Source of the DNA: JBCCEJ01 sp039030335
GTDB taxonomy: Bacteria; Pseudomonadota; Gammaproteobacteria; HK1
Length of the DNA stretch: 40,913 bases
Direction of reading: 5' to 3'
Assembly: GCA_039030335.1 (NCBI GenBank)
Contig: JBCCEJ010000053.1
Span: 1-40,913, forward strand
The notes below the pieces were generated by a model. That model did not search any database, was not told where the DNA came from, and saw only the letters and a list, made by a program, of their open reading frames with translations. The position numbers and the translations under genes were made by a program. Shown here piece by piece: positions 24,975 to 33,156 of the stretch (positions are counted from its first letter, which is position 1; each line of letters begins with the position of its first letter).

Positions 24975-25392
24975 TGTGCGTTAATCCATGGTCGAGCCCG
25001 ATTGGAGTCAACCCGATCCAGTTCGTAACCATCCAGAAGTCCGTACCGGTGCGCGCTTTGTGTCCGGCCCTCGCGCTGCCTTTGGGGAACCGTGTGGCAC
25101 GTCAGGATTCGAGCCACATCGCGACGACTCTGCCGGCTGCACGCCGAGGTAACACAGCATTGTACGACGGCTTATCGGATGCGAGCGTAAGGCCACTTTG
25201 GCAAAGTCGGCGGTCCGGCCACGTAGATGGCGACATCCCGGGCGATCGCCCGTTGATCAGAGCCTGGGACGAGCGCTATCGCCGAACGGCCAGCCGCCGG
25301 TGCGGTGCGCAAGTGGTGAGTGGGGTCGCCGACGACGGGGGCAGGCCCTGCGAGCCCGGGGCGACCCTCGACCTGGCAGGCCGTATCGCATC
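24975..25392. other. Intergenic region of about 420 bases
   Basis: Divergent region between hyuA (leftward) and the YigZ-like gene (rightward). Open frames on both strands are arginine-rich or lack family likeness and ribosome sites, so I see no gene. It must hold the promoters of both units, but no near-consensus sigma-70 pair stood out. Confidence 0.5.
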
Positions 25393-25953
25393 GTGCTGAC
25401 TTTAGTTGCACAAGCCAGCGCTCAGATCGAGATCAAACGTTCACGCTTTCTCGCGACGGTTACACCCTACGCAGACTTCGAACGCACACTCGGACAACTG
25501 CGGCGCAGACACGCGAAGGCCAACCATCATTGCACCGCCGCCCGCTGGCTCCAGGCCAACGGACAGCTCGCAGAATCAGCCAAGGACGATGGTGAACCGG
25601 GCGGTACGGCTGGTCGACCGATGCTGCGCGTGTTGCAAGGTGGCGACTGGGTGGACGTTGGCGTCGTCGTCGTGCGTTACTTCGGCGGCATCAAGCTCGG
25701 TACCGGTGGCCTTGCCCGCGCGTATGCCGAGGCGGCCTCATCCGCGTTGCATGCCGCACACGGGATTCCCTTCGAACCCGCCACGGAAGCGACGTTTACA
25801 GTCAGCTTTGCCGCTGGCGATCGCCTCGAGCGCGCACTGGCGAGTGCTGGCGTCGAAGTGCTGAATCGCGAGTACTCGCAAAGCGGTGTCACGCTCCGCG
25901 TGAAGGGGCCGGCCACGCGCATCGAAAGACTTCGATTGGCACAGTCTGAATAG
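25393..25953 (+). CDS. yigZ: YigZ/IMPACT-family protein
   Basis: Cytoplasmic protein of 186 aa in the IMPACT/UPF0029 family (E. coli YigZ is about 204 aa). Conserved segments are KRSRFLATV, HAKANHHCTAARW, SAKDDGEPGGTAGRPML and VVVVRYFGGIKLGTGGLARAYAEAA, with a ferredoxin-like C-terminal half. The start is GTG 25393, in the correct place for the family N-terminus; the ribosome site is weak. The frame runs open upstream but is not coding. Function in bacteria is unknown; eukaryotic IMPACT inhibits the GCN2 kinase, and YigZ is sometimes linked to proline peptidase genes. It stands alone here. Confidence 0.9.
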   Translation: MLTLVAQASAQIEIKRSRFLATVTPYADFERTLGQLRRRHAKANHHCTAARWLQANGQLAESAKDDGEPGGTAGRPMLRVLQGGDWVDVGVVVVRYFGGIKLGTGGLARAYAEAASSALHAAHGIPFEPATEATFTVSFAAGDRLERALASAGVEVLNREYSQSGVTLRVKGPATRIERLRLAQSE

Positions 25954-25988
25954 ACCGTGCCGTGCCCCGGGTCGCAGGTCGGTCTGGC

Positions 25989-27203
25989 TCAGGTAACCCG
26001 CGCCCGCGCGTGAAACCGCGGCTGGTCCCAGCTGCGTGACGACAGAATCTGCGCGAGCACGTCGACGCTTTTGCGCACATCTTGTTCGCTCAGGTAAAGC
26101 GGCGTGAAGCCAAAGCGCATGCCATCCGGTGCCCGAAAATCCCCGATCACACCGTTGGCGATCAGCGCCTGCATGACGGGGTAGCCATGTTCACAGTGGA
26201 AGGAGACCTGCGAACCACGCTGGCGAGGGTCGCGAGGTGAACCCAGCGTCAGGTCAGGGCACCGCGCTTCCACTTCCCGGATAAACAACTCTGAAAGCGC
26301 AATCGACTGCGCCTGCACGTCGGCGAGCGGCACGCCGTCCCAGATGTCGAGCGCCGCATCGAGCACCTGCAGGGCCAGAACGGCCGGCGTCCCGACGCGC
26401 ATGCGGCCGATGCCGGGCGCGGGCTCGTAGTCCCGCGAGAAGTCGAACGGCGATGCATGGCCAAGCCAGCCGGCAAGCAGGGGCGTCACCTGGTCGATGA
26501 TGGCCGGGTTCACGTAGATGAACGCAGGCGCACCCGGCCCACCGTTCAGATATTTGTAGGTGCAACCGACCGCGAAGTCGGCGCCGCACGCATCGAGCGC
26601 GATCGGAAAGGCGCCGGCTGAGTGTGCGAGGTCCCACACCGTTACGGCACCGCAGCCGCGCGCTGCGGCCGTCAGAGCGCGCATATCGTGCCGCCGGCCG
26701 GTACGGAAATCGACTTCCGTCAGCATCAGTACGGCAACGCTGTCATCCAACGCGTCGGCGACTTGCTCAGGCTCTACGATGCGCAGCTCCGCACCGCCGC
26801 CGAGCCGTTTCAGCAGGGCGTCTGCCATGTACAGATCGGACGGGAAATTGCCGCTGTCGCTCAACACTACACGTCGGTCCGGGCGAAGCTCAAGCGCGGC
26901 TGAGAGCGCCTGAAACAACTTGAGCGACAGCGTGTCGCCCATCGTCACGGTGCCTGGCAATGCGCCGATCAGCGGCGCGATACGGTCCCCCACCCGCTCA
27001 GGCAATCCCATCCAGCCCGCGTCGTTCCAGCCGCGGATCAACATCGGCCCCCACTCGGCATTCAGCGTCTGCTGCAGGCGGGCCTCAGCATTTCTCGGCA
27101 AGGGTCCGAGCGAGTTGCCGTCGAGATAAACCAGATCGCTTGGTAGCGCGAACTGCGCACGGGTCGTTGAGAATTCAAACAAGATGCGCGCCCCGGAAAG
27201 CAC
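25989..27203 (-). CDS. kynU: Kynureninase
   Basis: PLP-dependent hydrolase (404 aa) converting kynurenine to anthranilate plus alanine, or 3-hydroxykynurenine to 3-hydroxyanthranilate, in tryptophan breakdown. Recognised by VYLDGNSLGPLP (25-36), VDFRTGRRHDM, WDLAHSAGAFP with Asp191 and His194, and the PLP-lysine Lys217 in TYKYLNGGPGAP. The C-terminal RFGFTPLYLS is also typical. The start GTG at 27203 has no good ribosome site; a TTG at 27182 is another option. No tryptophan dioxygenase (kynA) or formamidase (kynB) is in the window. It lies 93 bases downstream of the acetolactate synthase-like gene on the same strand. Confidence 0.92.
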   Translation of the reverse strand: MLSGARILFEFSTTRAQFALPSDLVYLDGNSLGPLPRNAEARLQQTLNAEWGPMLIRGWNDAGWMGLPERVGDRIAPLIGALPGTVTMGDTLSLKLFQALSAALELRPDRRVVLSDSGNFPSDLYMADALLKRLGGGAELRIVEPEQVADALDDSVAVLMLTEVDFRTGRRHDMRALTAAARGCGAVTVWDLAHSAGAFPIALDACGADFAVGCTYKYLNGGPGAPAFIYVNPAIIDQVTPLLAGWLGHASPFDFSRDYEPAPGIGRMRVGTPAVLALQVLDAALDIWDGVPLADVQAQSIALSELFIREVEARCPDLTLGSPRDPRQRGSQVSFHCEHGYPVMQALIANGVIGDFRAPDGMRFGFTPLYLSEQDVRKSVDVLAQILSSRSWDQPRFHARARVT

Positions 27204-27296
27204 CGCGCCCGAGTGGGGGCGCGGGAGATTGACTCTGCCGTTCCAAGGCTAGCGGAGCAGGCCCCGCGGTGCGAGCCCGTCAGCCCATACCGTATC

Positions 27297-28946
27297 TCAG
27301 ATTTCGGCCGACCGTCGTTTGATGTCGATATTCAGAATCTGGTCGTTTTCGCTGTAGTCGACCGGACAATCGATCAGATGCACGCCTGGTGAATTGAGTG
27401 CGGTATCCAGGATCTCCGTCAACGACGCGTATGACGTCACGCGGTGTCCGATCGCCCCGTATGCTTCGGCATATTTGACGAAGTCAGGGTTGTTGTATTC
27501 GAGGCCCCAGTCTTTCAAGCCCATGTTGGCCTGTTTCCAACGAATCATGCCGTAAGAGCTGTCGTTCAGAATCAGACACGCAATGTTCATGTTCAACCGC
27601 ACAGCTGTTTCCAACTCCTGCGAGTTCATCATGAAGCCGCCATCACCACATACGGCCAGAACTTTGCGGTCCGGGTAGACGAGTCGCGAGGCCATCGCGG
27701 ACGGCAGACCCGCGCCCATGGTGGCAAGCGCATTGTCCAGCAACACGGTGTTCGGACCGTGAGCCTTGTAATTGCGCGCGAACCAGATTTTGTAGACACC
27801 ATTGTCGAGACAGATCATGCCGTCGTCCGGCATCGCGGAACGGATCTGCGCGACCAGGGCTTGAGGGTAGATCGGAAAGCGGGCATCGTCCGCGCCTTCG
27901 GCGAGCTGCGCCTCACCGTGCTCGCGTACGTGCATCATGCGCGAGAAGTCCCAGCCGGCCTCCTCTTTGCGTTTGACGCCGTTCTTGAACTGATAGATCG
28001 CATTGCCAACATCGCCGATCACTTCGACCTGCGGGAAGTACACCGGGTCCACCTCGGCGGTGTTGAACGACACGTGGATCACCTCAGTGCCGCCTTCGGA
28101 CATGAAGAACGGCGGTTTTTCGATCACGTCGTGCCCGACATTGATGATCAGATCGGCCGCATCGATGGCCCGGTGACAATAGTCGCCAGCCGACAGCGCG
28201 GCGCAGCCCATGAACAATGGATGACGTTCATCGATGACGCCTTTGCCGAGCTGCGTCGTGATGAACGGAATCCCGGTCTTGTCGACAAAACGCGTCAGCA
28301 TCTTCGACGTCATCTTGCGATTTCCGCCAGCACCGATCACGAGAATGGGCGAGCGCGCCGCGTGGATTTTCGCGAGCGCCTGTTCGATCGATTTCTCTTC
28401 GGGCACCGGACGGCGCTTTGCCGGGCGCGGCATGATCGGTTCATCGCTTTGCTCATCAGCGATGTCTTCCGGTAACTCGATATGCACAGCACCGGGTTTT
28501 TCCTGTTCCGCGAGTCGGTAGGCCTCGCGCACGCGTGACGGAATGTTGTCGCCCGCCACGATCTGTGTCGCGTATTTGGTGATCGGGCCCATCATGTCGA
28601 CGACGTCGAGGATCTGAAAGCGGCCCTGTTTGGATTTCTTGACCGGCTTTTGCCCCGTCACCATCAGCATCGGCATGCCGCCGAGCTGCGCGTAGGCGGC
28701 AGCGGTCACGAAGTTCGTGGCACCGGGCCCGAGCGTCGCGAGACACACACCCGTTTTTCCAGTCAGCCGGCCGTAGACTGACGCCATGAAACCGGCACCC
28801 TGCTCGTGGCGCGTCAGAATCAACTGGATCTGCTCCGATCTCGAGAGCGAATCCAGGAAATCGAGATTCTCCTCGCCGGGAATACCGAAGACGTACTCGC
28901 AGCCTTCTGCCTCTAGACATTTGATGAACAAGTCGGATGCTTTCAT
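27297..28946 (-). CDS. Acetolactate synthase large-subunit-type ThDP enzyme (AlsS-like)
   Basis: Thiamine-diphosphate-dependent enzyme of 549 aa. The N-terminal GIPGEENLDFLDSL and TRHEQGAGFMA carry the catalytic ThDP glutamate; the C-terminal GDGGFMMNSQELETAVRLN...LND(S)SYGM is the ThDP/Mg motif in the AlsS (catabolic acetolactate synthase) form, ending LND rather than the LNN of biosynthetic IlvB. No regulatory small subunit gene follows, again fitting the catabolic form. The ATG at 28946 is chosen because AGG lies about seven bases before it; an upstream GTG at 28964 has no ribosome site. Expected reaction: two pyruvate to 2-acetolactate plus CO2, though the family has many relatives with other alpha-keto acids. 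Confidence 0.88.
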   Translation of the reverse strand: MKASDLFIKCLEAEGCEYVFGIPGEENLDFLDSLSRSEQIQLILTRHEQGAGFMASVYGRLTGKTGVCLATLGPGATNFVTAAAYAQLGGMPMLMVTGQKPVKKSKQGRFQILDVVDMMGPITKYATQIVAGDNIPSRVREAYRLAEQEKPGAVHIELPEDIADEQSDEPIMPRPAKRRPVPEEKSIEQALAKIHAARSPILVIGAGGNRKMTSKMLTRFVDKTGIPFITTQLGKGVIDERHPLFMGCAALSAGDYCHRAIDAADLIINVGHDVIEKPPFFMSEGGTEVIHVSFNTAEVDPVYFPQVEVIGDVGNAIYQFKNGVKRKEEAGWDFSRMMHVREHGEAQLAEGADDARFPIYPQALVAQIRSAMPDDGMICLDNGVYKIWFARNYKAHGPNTVLLDNALATMGAGLPSAMASRLVYPDRKVLAVCGDGGFMMNSQELETAVRLNMNIACLILNDSSYGMIRWKQANMGLKDWGLEYNNPDFVKYAEAYGAIGHRVTSYASLTEILDTALNSPGVHLIDCPVDYSENDQILNIDIKRRSAEI

Positions 28947-29071
28947 GGGTCTGCCTGGTGTCACCTTGTTGGCTGTATCCGCGCGCCTCGTGGGCGTGAT
29001 CGCGGTTGCAGTGTAATCGGAAGCTGTAGATCGCAGGTGGCCGCCAGATGACCGCGTCCGTCACGGCTCCG

Positions 29072-29117
29072 GCGGGCGCCCGCGTCGTTGAGACCGACGC
29101 GAAGCTCAAGTAGCTTC
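29072..29117 (+). promoter_or_regulatory. Three stacked dyads upstream of the BadI-like gene
   Basis: Within 46 bases lie a 12-bp palindrome GCGGGCGCCCGC (29072-29083), a 7-bp stem CGCGTCG/CGACGCG with a 7-base loop (29081-29101) and a 6-bp stem GAAGCT/AGCTTC with a 5-base loop (29101-29117), nearly end to end. They end 33 bases before the ATG. They could be operator sites, a structured mRNA leader or an upstream terminator. Confidence 0.4.
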
Positions 29118-29150
29118 CCAGATGTGCAAATCAATTGACGAGGGCCACTC

Positions 29151-29948
29151 ATGGAATTCAGCGACATCATCTACAACATCACGAATCACACGGCGTACAT
29201 CACGATCAACCGACCGCGCGTCTACAACGCGTTTCGCCCGCGCACGGTCGTCGAGCTGATCAATGCCTTCCTGGACGCCGGCTGGAACAACGACGTGGCC
29301 TCAATCGTGCTGTCGGGCGCTGGCGAAAAAGCATTCTGCACTGGCGGCGATCAGTCGGACCACGACGGCCAGTACGGCGACTCCGACGCGCGCGGCACCG
29401 TCGGCATGCCGGTCGAGGAACTGCACTCAGTGATTCGTGACGTACCGAAGCCGGTTATCGCCAAGGTGCGCGGCTACGCAATCGGCGGCGGCAACGTGCT
29501 CGCCACCATCTGCGACATGACGATCGCCTCGGAAACTGCCATCTTCGGACAGGTCGGCCCACGCATGGGCTCCGTTGATCCGGGCTTCGGCACCGCTTAT
29601 CTCGCCCGTGTCGTCGGCGAAAAGAAGGCGCGTGAGATGTGGTACATGTGCCGGCGCTATTCGGCCGCAGAAGCCGTCGAGATGGGGCTCGCCAACAAGA
29701 TGGTGCCAGACGACCAGCTGGAAGCCGAGGTGGAAGCCTGGTGCCAGGAACTGGTTGAGCGCAGCCCGCTCGCGATCGCGATCGCGAAGAAATCTTTCAA
29801 TGCCGACAGCGAGAACATTCGCGGCATCGGCGGGCTCGGCATGCAGGCCCTCAGCCTCTACTACAACACCGACGAGTCCAAGGAAGGCGTGACGGCACTC
29901 GGCGAGAAACGCAAGCCTAACTTCCGACAGTTCTACGACCGGAGCTGA
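29151..29948 (+). CDS. badI: 2-ketocyclohexanecarboxyl-CoA hydrolase-like crotonase (BadI family)
   Basis: Crotonase-fold enzyme of 265 aa. It closely follows what I recall of BadI from Rhodopseudomonas: NRPRVYNAFRP, FCTGGDQSDHDG, RGTVGMPVEELH, KVRGYAIGGGNVLATICDMT, GQVGPRMGSVDPGFGTAYLARVVG and the ending EKRKPNFRQ. BadI hydrolytically opens the ring of 2-ketocyclohexanecarboxyl-CoA to pimelyl-CoA in anaerobic benzoate or cyclohexanecarboxylate breakdown. The related MenB (naphthoate synthase) shares several motifs but usually has a different N-terminus and no menaquinone genes are near. GAGG lies seven bases before the ATG. No other bad genes surround it, so the substrate could be another alicyclic beta-keto acyl-CoA. 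Confidence 0.85.
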   Translation: MEFSDIIYNITNHTAYITINRPRVYNAFRPRTVVELINAFLDAGWNNDVASIVLSGAGEKAFCTGGDQSDHDGQYGDSDARGTVGMPVEELHSVIRDVPKPVIAKVRGYAIGGGNVLATICDMTIASETAIFGQVGPRMGSVDPGFGTAYLARVVGEKKAREMWYMCRRYSAAEAVEMGLANKMVPDDQLEAEVEAWCQELVERSPLAIAIAKKSFNADSENIRGIGGLGMQALSLYYNTDESKEGVTALGEKRKPNFRQFYDRS

Positions 29949-29969
29949 TGAACGACGCTGGTATCGCGC

Positions 29970-29992
29970 AGTGGCGCTCGAAGCGCGGCACT
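29970..29992. terminator. Imperfect hairpin between convergent genes
   Basis: GCGCT-cga-AGCGC forms a 5-bp stem, extended by AGTG/CACT across a two-base bulge. It lies in the 73-base gap between the BadI-like gene and the convergent ThDP enzyme. No U-run; a bidirectional terminator is a weak call. Confidence 0.3.
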
Positions 29993-30021
29993 CGTCCGCT
30001 CGCAAGTCGTAGCGCCTACCG

Positions 30022-31686
30022 CTAGCGCTTACCCTCGACAGCCACTTCGATAAGCCGCGGGCCGCCCGCGGCAAACGCCTCGCGCACGGCATCGGTGAAC
30101 GCGTCCGGTTCAGCTACGCGCGTCCCCGGCACGCCCATACCCGCGGCCATCTCGACGAAGCCAAGGTTCGGTGAGGTCAGATCCATGTGCGCGTAAGGCT
30201 GATTCGAGCCGGTCTCGAAACGCTGCCGGTAGCTGTCGAGGTTGTGCTTCAGGATGCGGTATTCGCTGTTCGCGAGGATGACGAAGACGATCGGTAGCGC
30301 GTAGCGCGCCGCCGTCCACAGCGACTGAATGCTGTACATGGCCGAACCGTCGCCGGACACGCAGAGGATCGGCGACTCCGGACGCGCCAGCGCCACCCCG
30401 AGCGCACCGGGTAAGCCCTGTCCGATACCGCCACCGCGTCCGCTGTAAAACGAGCCCGGCCCGGCCAGATCGAAGCTCCGCTCGAGGTCGATACTCGCCG
30501 TTATCGATTCGTCGACGACCACCGCGCCATCCGGTATCGCCGCGGCCAGTAAATCCATCACCACTGACATCGGCAACGGCCGGCGATCCCGCGCGCGGTC
30601 GACGCGTGCGAGATGTTTTGCGCGCGCCTCGTCGGCGGCGACGGTGATCGCCTCGTTGCGCGTCGTTATCCGGCTCACCTGATCGCCATGCCGGCGCCGC
30701 AGCACCTCGTCGAGCAGCGTCGCGATCGCCGTGCCCATATGTCCAACTGCGCCGATCTCGACGGCAAAGTTACGCGCCAGCTGCGTGCCAGACGCCTCGA
30801 TTTGCAACAGCCGCGTCGACTCCGCAAACGGCGTCCCGGGCGCAAACCAGACCTCCTCGAAAAACGGCCCGCCGAGCAGCAGCACGACATCGGCGCCCGC
30901 GAGCGCATGCCCGATCTGCGCGGCATCGACCGGCAACGACCCTCGTACGTGCGAGTGCTGGGTTGGCACGGCCGCGTGACCTCGGAGCGCTTCGGTAAAA
31001 ATGGTCGCGCCCAACGCCTCGGCGAGGCCGATCACCTCTTCGGCAGAGTTGGCCCGCGCGACGTCGTCGCCGACGACCAGCACTGGCGACTCCGCCCCCA
31101 GCAGCGTCTCCGCCATGCGGGCGAGCGCCTCAGGGTGCGCCCCCGCGGGGGGTATGAAGTTCTCCTGGGAGTACGCACCAAGCGCCGTTTCCTGTTCCAT
31201 GACGTTGATCGGCAACCCGACGAACACCGGGCCGGCCGGCGGCTCGTTGGCGACGCGAAAGGCGCGATGCAGCAGCAATCCCAGCTCGTCAGCCGATTCC
31301 GCCTGTACGCTCCATTTGGTGACCGGCGCCGCCATCGCGACGAGATCATGACCGAGCACCGGCGCGCGAAGTCGCATCCGCGTGTCCTGCTGCCCGGCTG
31401 TGACGAGCACGGGCGAATTCGCTTTCAGCGCGCAGTACAGCATGCCGATCGCGTTACCGAGCCCGGGCGCGACGTGCAGATTGACAGCCGTGTTCCGGCC
31501 GCTCGCCTGGGCGTAGTAGCTGGCGGCGCCGAGCGCGACCCCTTCGTGTAACGCCACCACGTATTCGATGCCCGGATAGTCGGCCAGACTATCGATGAGC
31601 GGGCTCTCGGTGGTGCCGGGGTTGCCGAAAATTCGATCAACGCCGTTGGCCGCGAGGCTCTCCATGAATACGTGACGTCCGAGCAT
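30022..31686 (-). CDS. Benzoylformate decarboxylase-like ThDP enzyme
   Basis: Thiamine-diphosphate enzyme of 554 aa, unlike the AlsS-type neighbour. N-terminal FGNPGTTESPL and ALHEGVALGAASYYAQASGR contain the ThDP glutamate; NLHVAPGLGNA carries the histidine equivalent to BFD His70; GDGSAMYSIQSLWTAARY is the ThDP/Mg motif almost as in benzoylformate decarboxylase (BFD). Where BFD has Ser26 (NPGSNE), this protein has Thr25 (NPGTTE), which may change substrate or rate. GGAC lies a few bases before the ATG. Likely action: decarboxylation or carboligation of an aromatic or branched alpha-keto acid. It is divergent from the GST gene (179 bases) and convergent with the BadI-like gene. Confidence 0.85.
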   Translation of the reverse strand: MLGRHVFMESLAANGVDRIFGNPGTTESPLIDSLADYPGIEYVVALHEGVALGAASYYAQASGRNTAVNLHVAPGLGNAIGMLYCALKANSPVLVTAGQQDTRMRLRAPVLGHDLVAMAAPVTKWSVQAESADELGLLLHRAFRVANEPPAGPVFVGLPINVMEQETALGAYSQENFIPPAGAHPEALARMAETLLGAESPVLVVGDDVARANSAEEVIGLAEALGATIFTEALRGHAAVPTQHSHVRGSLPVDAAQIGHALAGADVVLLLGGPFFEEVWFAPGTPFAESTRLLQIEASGTQLARNFAVEIGAVGHMGTAIATLLDEVLRRRHGDQVSRITTRNEAITVAADEARAKHLARVDRARDRRPLPMSVVMDLLAAAIPDGAVVVDESITASIDLERSFDLAGPGSFYSGRGGGIGQGLPGALGVALARPESPILCVSGDGSAMYSIQSLWTAARYALPIVFVILANSEYRILKHNLDSYRQRFETGSNQPYAHMDLTSPNLGFVEMAAGMGVPGTRVAEPDAFTDAVREAFAAGGPRLIEVAVEGKR

Positions 31687-31865
31687 CTGCTGTGTCCTCG
31701 GTGGGTTAAACGATCGCGCTAAGGGTAATCGGTAGAGCGGGCGCAGCGCACGCGGGCACCGTCAGGCCACGTTTTGATGAGCACCCGTTGCAAAGCGGTT
31801 TCGGGCGCGCGGGCCCTGTTCTGCAATAATGCCGTGCACCGTCGACTAGAGAGGCTGGCCGCAAC

Positions 31866-32486
31866 ATGTCACTGCAAATCCTGGGTTTTCCACGTTCCAA
31901 CTTCGTTCGCACCGTTCGCATGTCCCTGCATGAAAAAGGCGTCGACTACGAGCTGGTTGAAGAGTTTCCGCATTCCGACGCGGTCAAGGCCGTGCACCCG
32001 CTCGGCCTGATTCCGGCGATGCGCCATGGCGATTTGGAAATCGGCGAAGCGGTCGCCATCATCCGGTATGTCGACAAGGTGTTCGACGGCGCGCCGTTGT
32101 TCCCGGACGACCCAGCCGCTTGCGCGCGCATCGACTACTGGTGCTCGCTGGTCGCAACTTCCGTCGATCAGCTCTTCATGCGTAACTACGTCGTGCCCTA
32201 CGCATTCCACCGTGACGACGACGGCAACGTCGTCCGGACGAAAATCGATCCGGCCGTCAAACGCATGCCTAAAGTGCTGGGCATCCTGAACGATGCCGTC
32301 GGCGACGGACACCTCGCAGGCGCCGACTTCACGGTGGCCGACTGCTTCCTGATGCCGATGCTGGCCGCGATTCAAATGTTCCCGGAAGGCCAGGAGGCAG
32401 TCCCGGCGCACAGCGATCTGAATGCCTATTTCAAGCGTCTCTCGGAGCGCGAGAGCTTCGTCGCAACGGCGCCGCCAGCCCGCTGA
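31866..32486 (+). CDS. Glutathione S-transferase family protein
   Basis: Cytosolic GST of 206 aa. The N-terminal thioredoxin-like domain starts LQILGFPRSNFVRTVRMSLHEKG, with Ser near residue 11 as the probable thiol-activating residue, then the cis-Pro segment LGLIPAM and GEAVAIIRYVD. The C-terminal helical domain holds LAGADFTVADCFLMPML, the N-capping box typical of GSTs. GAGG lies about ten bases before the ATG. It begins a rightward run leading to DUF2889, alkylsulfatase and SDR genes (93 bases to the next gene). The substrate is unknown; detoxifying conjugation or a maleyl-pyruvate-isomerase-like role are both possible. Confidence 0.88.
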   Translation: MSLQILGFPRSNFVRTVRMSLHEKGVDYELVEEFPHSDAVKAVHPLGLIPAMRHGDLEIGEAVAIIRYVDKVFDGAPLFPDDPAACARIDYWCSLVATSVDQLFMRNYVVPYAFHRDDDGNVVRTKIDPAVKRMPKVLGILNDAVGDGHLAGADFTVADCFLMPMLAAIQMFPEGQEAVPAHSDLNAYFKRLSERESFVATAPPAR

Positions 32487-32579
32487 GTCGGGTCTGACTG
32501 CGCCAGAGTCACACACGCCGCGTGCACCGCACGCGGGGTCGATCGCCGTTATCGGCGTGACAGGTTTGAGGAGCCGCAT

Positions 32580-33155
32580 GTGCCCTTGTCCAAGGCCGCA
32601 CGCCGCAACGAAATTCATGCGCGCAAGCTCGACCTGCGCGTCTACCGGCGCGACGACGGCCAGTTCGACATCGAAGGTCACCTGGTCGACGTCAAACCGT
32701 TTCCGGTAACGTTCCTGAATTCATCGCGGCAGGCGGACGAACCCGTGCACGACCTGTGGCTCCGTCTCACCGTCGACCGCACGCTCGAAGTGCAGGACGC
32801 CGAAGCGCATATGGACATCGGCGCTTACCCGTACTGCACCGGAGTGGAGCCCAACTTCAAGACGCTGCGAGGGCTGCGCATCGGTCCGGGTTGGAACCGC
32901 AACGTCCGCGAACGGGTTGGCGGCGGCCAGGGATGTACGCATCTCGTCGAGATGCTGGCACAGATGGCGACGGCGGCGTTGCAAGGGATCTGGTCGGAAC
33001 TGGATGACGAGGACGACACCAACAAGCCGCCTCGCGAACGCCGCCTGCGGACCGACCTCGCCAACTCGTGTCATACCTACCGAACCGACGGACAGTTCGT
33101 GAAAGTGCATTTTCCGAGCCACTATCAGCGCAATGCCGGCAACGAGGAAGGCTGA
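32580..33155 (+). CDS. DUF2889 protein
   Basis: A 191-aa protein matching the DUF2889 family in my recollection: IHARKLDLRVYRRDDGQFDIEGHL, a segment DIGAYPYC, and the conserved GGGQGCTHLVEMLAQMATAALQGIW (111-135). No signal peptide or membrane segment. Function is unknown. The start is GTG 32580, with GAGGAG seven bases upstream. Its TGA is followed by one base and then the alkylsulfatase ATG, so the two are almost certainly translated together. A role in handling the alkylsulfatase substrate or product is inference from this coupling. Confidence 0.8.
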   Translation: MPLSKAARRNEIHARKLDLRVYRRDDGQFDIEGHLVDVKPFPVTFLNSSRQADEPVHDLWLRLTVDRTLEVQDAEAHMDIGAYPYCTGVEPNFKTLRGLRIGPGWNRNVRERVGGGQGCTHLVEMLAQMATAALQGIWSELDDEDDTNKPPRERRLRTDLANSCHTYRTDGQFVKVHFPSHYQRNAGNEEG

Positions 33156-33156
33156 G

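Noticed and set aside
25096..25130. T-loop-like ATTCGAG/CTCGAAT suggesting a tRNA remnant
   Set aside because: The flanking bases do not pair as a T-stem and no acceptor stem is found.
24956..25399. 147-codon open frame between hyuA and yigZ
   Set aside because: Starts inside hyuA on the other strand, overlaps the yigZ start, and has an Arg-rich composition without recognisable motifs.
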